From positions 1 through 8,024 of the forward strand of contig CABUKW010000138.1 of assembly GCA_902492275.1 (NCBI GenBank): a stretch of 8,024 nt of DNA. The letters are read 5' to 3'. Origin of the DNA: an uncultured Peptococcaceae bacterium. Its GTDB lineage: Bacteria > Bacillota > Peptococcia > Peptococcales > Peptococcaceae. Positions 6,743 to 8,024 of this stretch are shown here, piece after piece. The number at the start of each line of letters is the position of its first letter. Within the stretch, counting starts at the first letter, position 1. Below the pieces are notes generated by a model. That model saw only the letters and a program-made list of their open reading frames with translations. It was not told where the DNA came from and searched no databases. The translations under genes were made by a program, and so were the position numbers.

Positions 6743-7321
6743 ATGATGAAAAAGAATCTTTGTAAAATTCTTTCTTGTGTAGGTATCGTTTCTTTATTGG
6801 TCAATGTTATATTAATCGGTTCGTTCATTTCAACAAAAGAGCAATATAATCCTTATCGTGATTGGGTGAATTATGTCGTAACATTGCGTATGGATAAGCA
6901 ATCTGATATTTTTTATATGTATTCTGTTTACCTAAAAAGTTTTCAGGATAACGATATCTCCATAGATGAATTATCAGGTTATACACTCGCAGTGCTTGAA
7001 TTTTCTAACCCAGAAATCATTCAGGGCGCATTCGATTTAAAATCAAAACAGAATGAACAAATAAACAAACTTTTTCAAGAAATTTCACATGCAGGCTGTC
7101 TGCATCTCTCTCTTGAAAAAATAGTAGATCTTGAAGATCAGGAAATGATGCAGCTGCAAAATTTATATCTTGATTTATCGAATTTGTTAGATCGAAATAA
7201 AACGGACAGTTCTTTAGCTTATTATATTTTTCTTGATGATTTTGAAAGCGACGAAAGCATTGCAGTACAAAATCAAACGAGAGATATTTTATCTCAAATT
7301 GATACCCTGTTAAACCAATAA
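6743..7321 (+). CDS. Unrecognised membrane-anchored protein, AT-rich
   Basis: I do not recognise this family. The 192-residue product starts MMKKNLCKIL, a short basic N-terminus, followed by one hydrophobic segment at about residues 12-30 (VGIVSLLVNVILIGSFI). This suits a signal anchor with the remainder outside the cytoplasm. The rest is acidic and looks helical, with repeated leucines near LQNLYLDLSNLL and no Cys cluster or catalytic motif that I can name. The start is ATG 6743 or the adjacent ATG 6746. AAGG at 6730-6733 and GGGA at 6736-6739 give suitable spacing, whereas the upstream TTG 6710 has no ribosome site. Composition is plainly more AT-rich than the flanking genes (many ATA, TTA and AAA codons), suggesting horizontal acquisition. 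It lies just after a decayed gene and ends at a strong terminator. It could be a cargo or orphan gene of unknown role. Confidence 0.7.
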   Translation: MMKKNLCKILSCVGIVSLLVNVILIGSFISTKEQYNPYRDWVNYVVTLRMDKQSDIFYMYSVYLKSFQDNDISIDELSGYTLAVLEFSNPEIIQGAFDLKSKQNEQINKLFQEISHAGCLHLSLEKIVDLEDQEMMQLQNLYLDLSNLLDRNKTDSSLAYYIFLDDFESDESIAVQNQTRDILSQIDTLLNQ

Positions 7322-7378
7322 GATGATGAATATTTCTTTGTGTACTTGGGAACTTGTTCCTTTACACGGTATTATACG

Positions 7379-7420
7379 CCAATAGCCGACATTGTTGCAG
7401 TGTCGGCTATTGGATTTTTT
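7379..7420 (+). terminator. Strong Rho-independent terminator
   Basis: CCAATAGCCGACA (7379-7391) and TGTCGGCTATTGG (7401-7413) form a perfect 13-bp stem with a 9-base loop. ATTTTTTAGTTTTTTCTTTTT follows. It lies 57 bases after the stop of the AT-rich gene. Confidence 0.95.
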
Positions 7421-7465
7421 AGTTTTTTCTTTTTGAGGCAGCTTTTTGGGGAGCGTGCATATAGA

Positions 7466-7495
7466 TTGACATCGGGGCTGCATTTGTGATAGGCT
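7466..7495 (+). promoter_or_regulatory. Candidate promoter 1 for the downstream gene
   Basis: A perfect TTGACA (7466-7471) is followed after 18 bp by TAGGCT (7490-7495). A TG one base before the hexamer (TG-A-TAGGCT) makes it an extended -10. The -10 itself is weak (TAxxxT). It would give a leader of about 100 bases before ATG 7604. Confidence 0.45.
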
Positions 7496-7524
7496 ATTTT
7501 CAGTGGAAAGCCAACATATCAATG

Positions 7525-7551
7525 CAACATCATACGGGAAAGAAGATGTTG
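7525..7551. repeat. Small inverted repeat in the leader region
   Basis: CAACATC (7525-7531) is complementary to GATGTTG (7545-7551) across 13 bases. A second copy of CCAACAT (7511-7517) can pair with ATGTTGG (7546-7552) instead, so two mutually exclusive short hairpins are possible. Seven base pairs is short, and no function can be claimed. Confidence 0.35.
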
Positions 7552-7565
7552 GTGACGAAAAAATG

Positions 7566-7574
7566 TGATATATT
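7566..7574 (+). promoter_or_regulatory. Candidate promoter 2 (extended -10)
   Basis: TG-A-TATATT (7566-7574) is a good extended -10. GATGTT at 7545-7550 is a weak -35 with 18-bp spacing. It would start transcription near 7581 and leave a short leader with AAGGTG (7588-7593) ten bases before ATG 7604. Confidence 0.4.
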
Positions 7575-7603
7575 CTGACAAGAAATGAAGGTGCCGACAT
7601 AGC

Positions 7604-8024
7604 ATGTTTTATTATCAAGCTGAAACGGAGATTTTATGTTCCCGCCAGTCCCTTGCTGGTTTTCGGGAAATTGATGAGTGGGACGCCCAAAAGGCGCAAC
7701 ATCTAACCTATATTAGTCAGCGGCCAGGCAAGGGAAAAATGGTGTATGGGATCAATCACCCCGGTTATCTGGCCGATGCTGCCGAAGGTTTGTGGTGTTT
7801 GGATACCCGGCAGTTGGAAAGCCTGGCACAGCGATGTGCCGATATACCGGAATGGTTGGCCAAGAAAGCCTTAGCCGGCCAAATACAGGGAATTTGCGCT
7901 GCTGAGGAGCAATTGCCTGCACTGTTGGCGCAGCGGTTGGGCACGGAAAAGAAACGGGTACACATTGTGGCCATGGGCGATGTGGGCGGCACCTTGTTGA
8001 TTGGACTGTCCCTTTTGGGCGGTG
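7604..8024 (+). CDS. Putative dinucleotide-binding (Rossmann) protein, N-terminal part (partial)
   Basis: The gene runs off the right edge after 140 complete codons. The N-terminal ~115 residues start MFYYQAETEILCSRQSLAGF and contain a W-C-L-D-T segment near residue 72; I cannot assign this part. Near residues 121-140 the sequence is VHIVAMGDVGGTLLIGLSLL, a beta-strand followed by a glycine-rich turn (G-D-V-G-G-T) and a helix. This is what a NAD(P)-binding Rossmann fold looks like, reminiscent of lactate/malate dehydrogenase-type proteins. The catalytic part would lie beyond the window, so the reaction is unknown. The start is ATG 7604 with AAGGTG at 7588-7593; the spacing of ten bases is slightly long. 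The previous unit ends at the terminator at 7379-7420, so this is a separate transcription unit. Confidence 0.7.
   Translation, partial: MFYYQAETEILCSRQSLAGFREIDEWDAQKAQHLTYISQRPGKGKMVYGINHPGYLADAAEGLWCLDTRQLESLAQRCADIPEWLAKKALAGQIQGICAAEEQLPALLAQRLGTEKKRVHIVAMGDVGGTLLIGLSLLGG

Noticed and set aside
6749..6780. Lipobox ILSC in the AT-rich gene product
   Set aside because: The Cys precedes the hydrophobic segment instead of following it, so a membrane anchor is the better reading.
7349..7360. GGAAC-TT-GTTCC as a LexA/SOS box
   Set aside because: The Gram-positive LexA box has four bases between GAAC and GTTC; here there are two, and it lies between a stop codon and a terminator.
1..8024. CRISPR arrays, tRNA or rRNA genes, insertion sequences
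   Set aside because: No regularly spaced repeats, cloverleaf-like sequences, rRNA segments, transposase motifs or terminal inverted repeats were seen.

Overview
The window looks like chromosomal DNA from a Firmicute of middling GC. The first block holds the last codons of what appears to be asparaginyl-tRNA synthetase, a YajQ-family protein and a CcpN-type HTH/CBS regulator. The CcpN-type protein points to Firmicutes. I cannot place the genus; a Negativicute or Clostridium relative is possible but unproven. All genes recognised are on the + strand.

Layout. Positions 1-61 are the 3' end of asnS. Positions 62-156 are an intergenic spacer with a perfect 16-bp tandem duplication. yajQ (157-654) and ccpN (673-1302) are 18 bases apart and probably co-transcribed; they end at a hairpin terminator (1320-1350). 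A good promoter (TTGTAA, 17 bp, CATAAT) then drives one very large gene (1478-6340, 1620 aa), which is the main item of interest. Its protein joins an HD-type phosphohydrolase domain, a long HEAT-like helical region, a NadD-like nucleotidyltransferase domain, a GNAT-like domain and a phosphoribosyltransferase-like domain. Each has recognisable motifs, but the last three look divergent.

Downstream, 6403-6633 holds the remains of a small membrane/zinc-ribbon protein. It is interrupted by an in-frame TGA and has lost one zinc-binding Cys. An AT-rich gene (6743-7321) follows, for an unrecognised protein with one N-terminal membrane anchor; its base composition suggests it came from elsewhere. A strong 13-bp-stem terminator (7379-7420) closes this section. 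A new transcription unit with one or two candidate promoters then starts a gene (7604 to the window edge) whose product carries a Rossmann-type nucleotide-binding glycine motif.

How the parts relate. The first block is housekeeping and carbon regulation. The giant gene has its own promoter and is insulated from ccpN by a terminator. Its domain set (HD hydrolase, nucleotide adenylyltransferase-like, PRTase-like) suggests nucleotide or NAD-type chemistry or sensing on one scaffold; that role is inference. The region between the two strong terminators and after the giant gene looks like accessory or decaying DNA.
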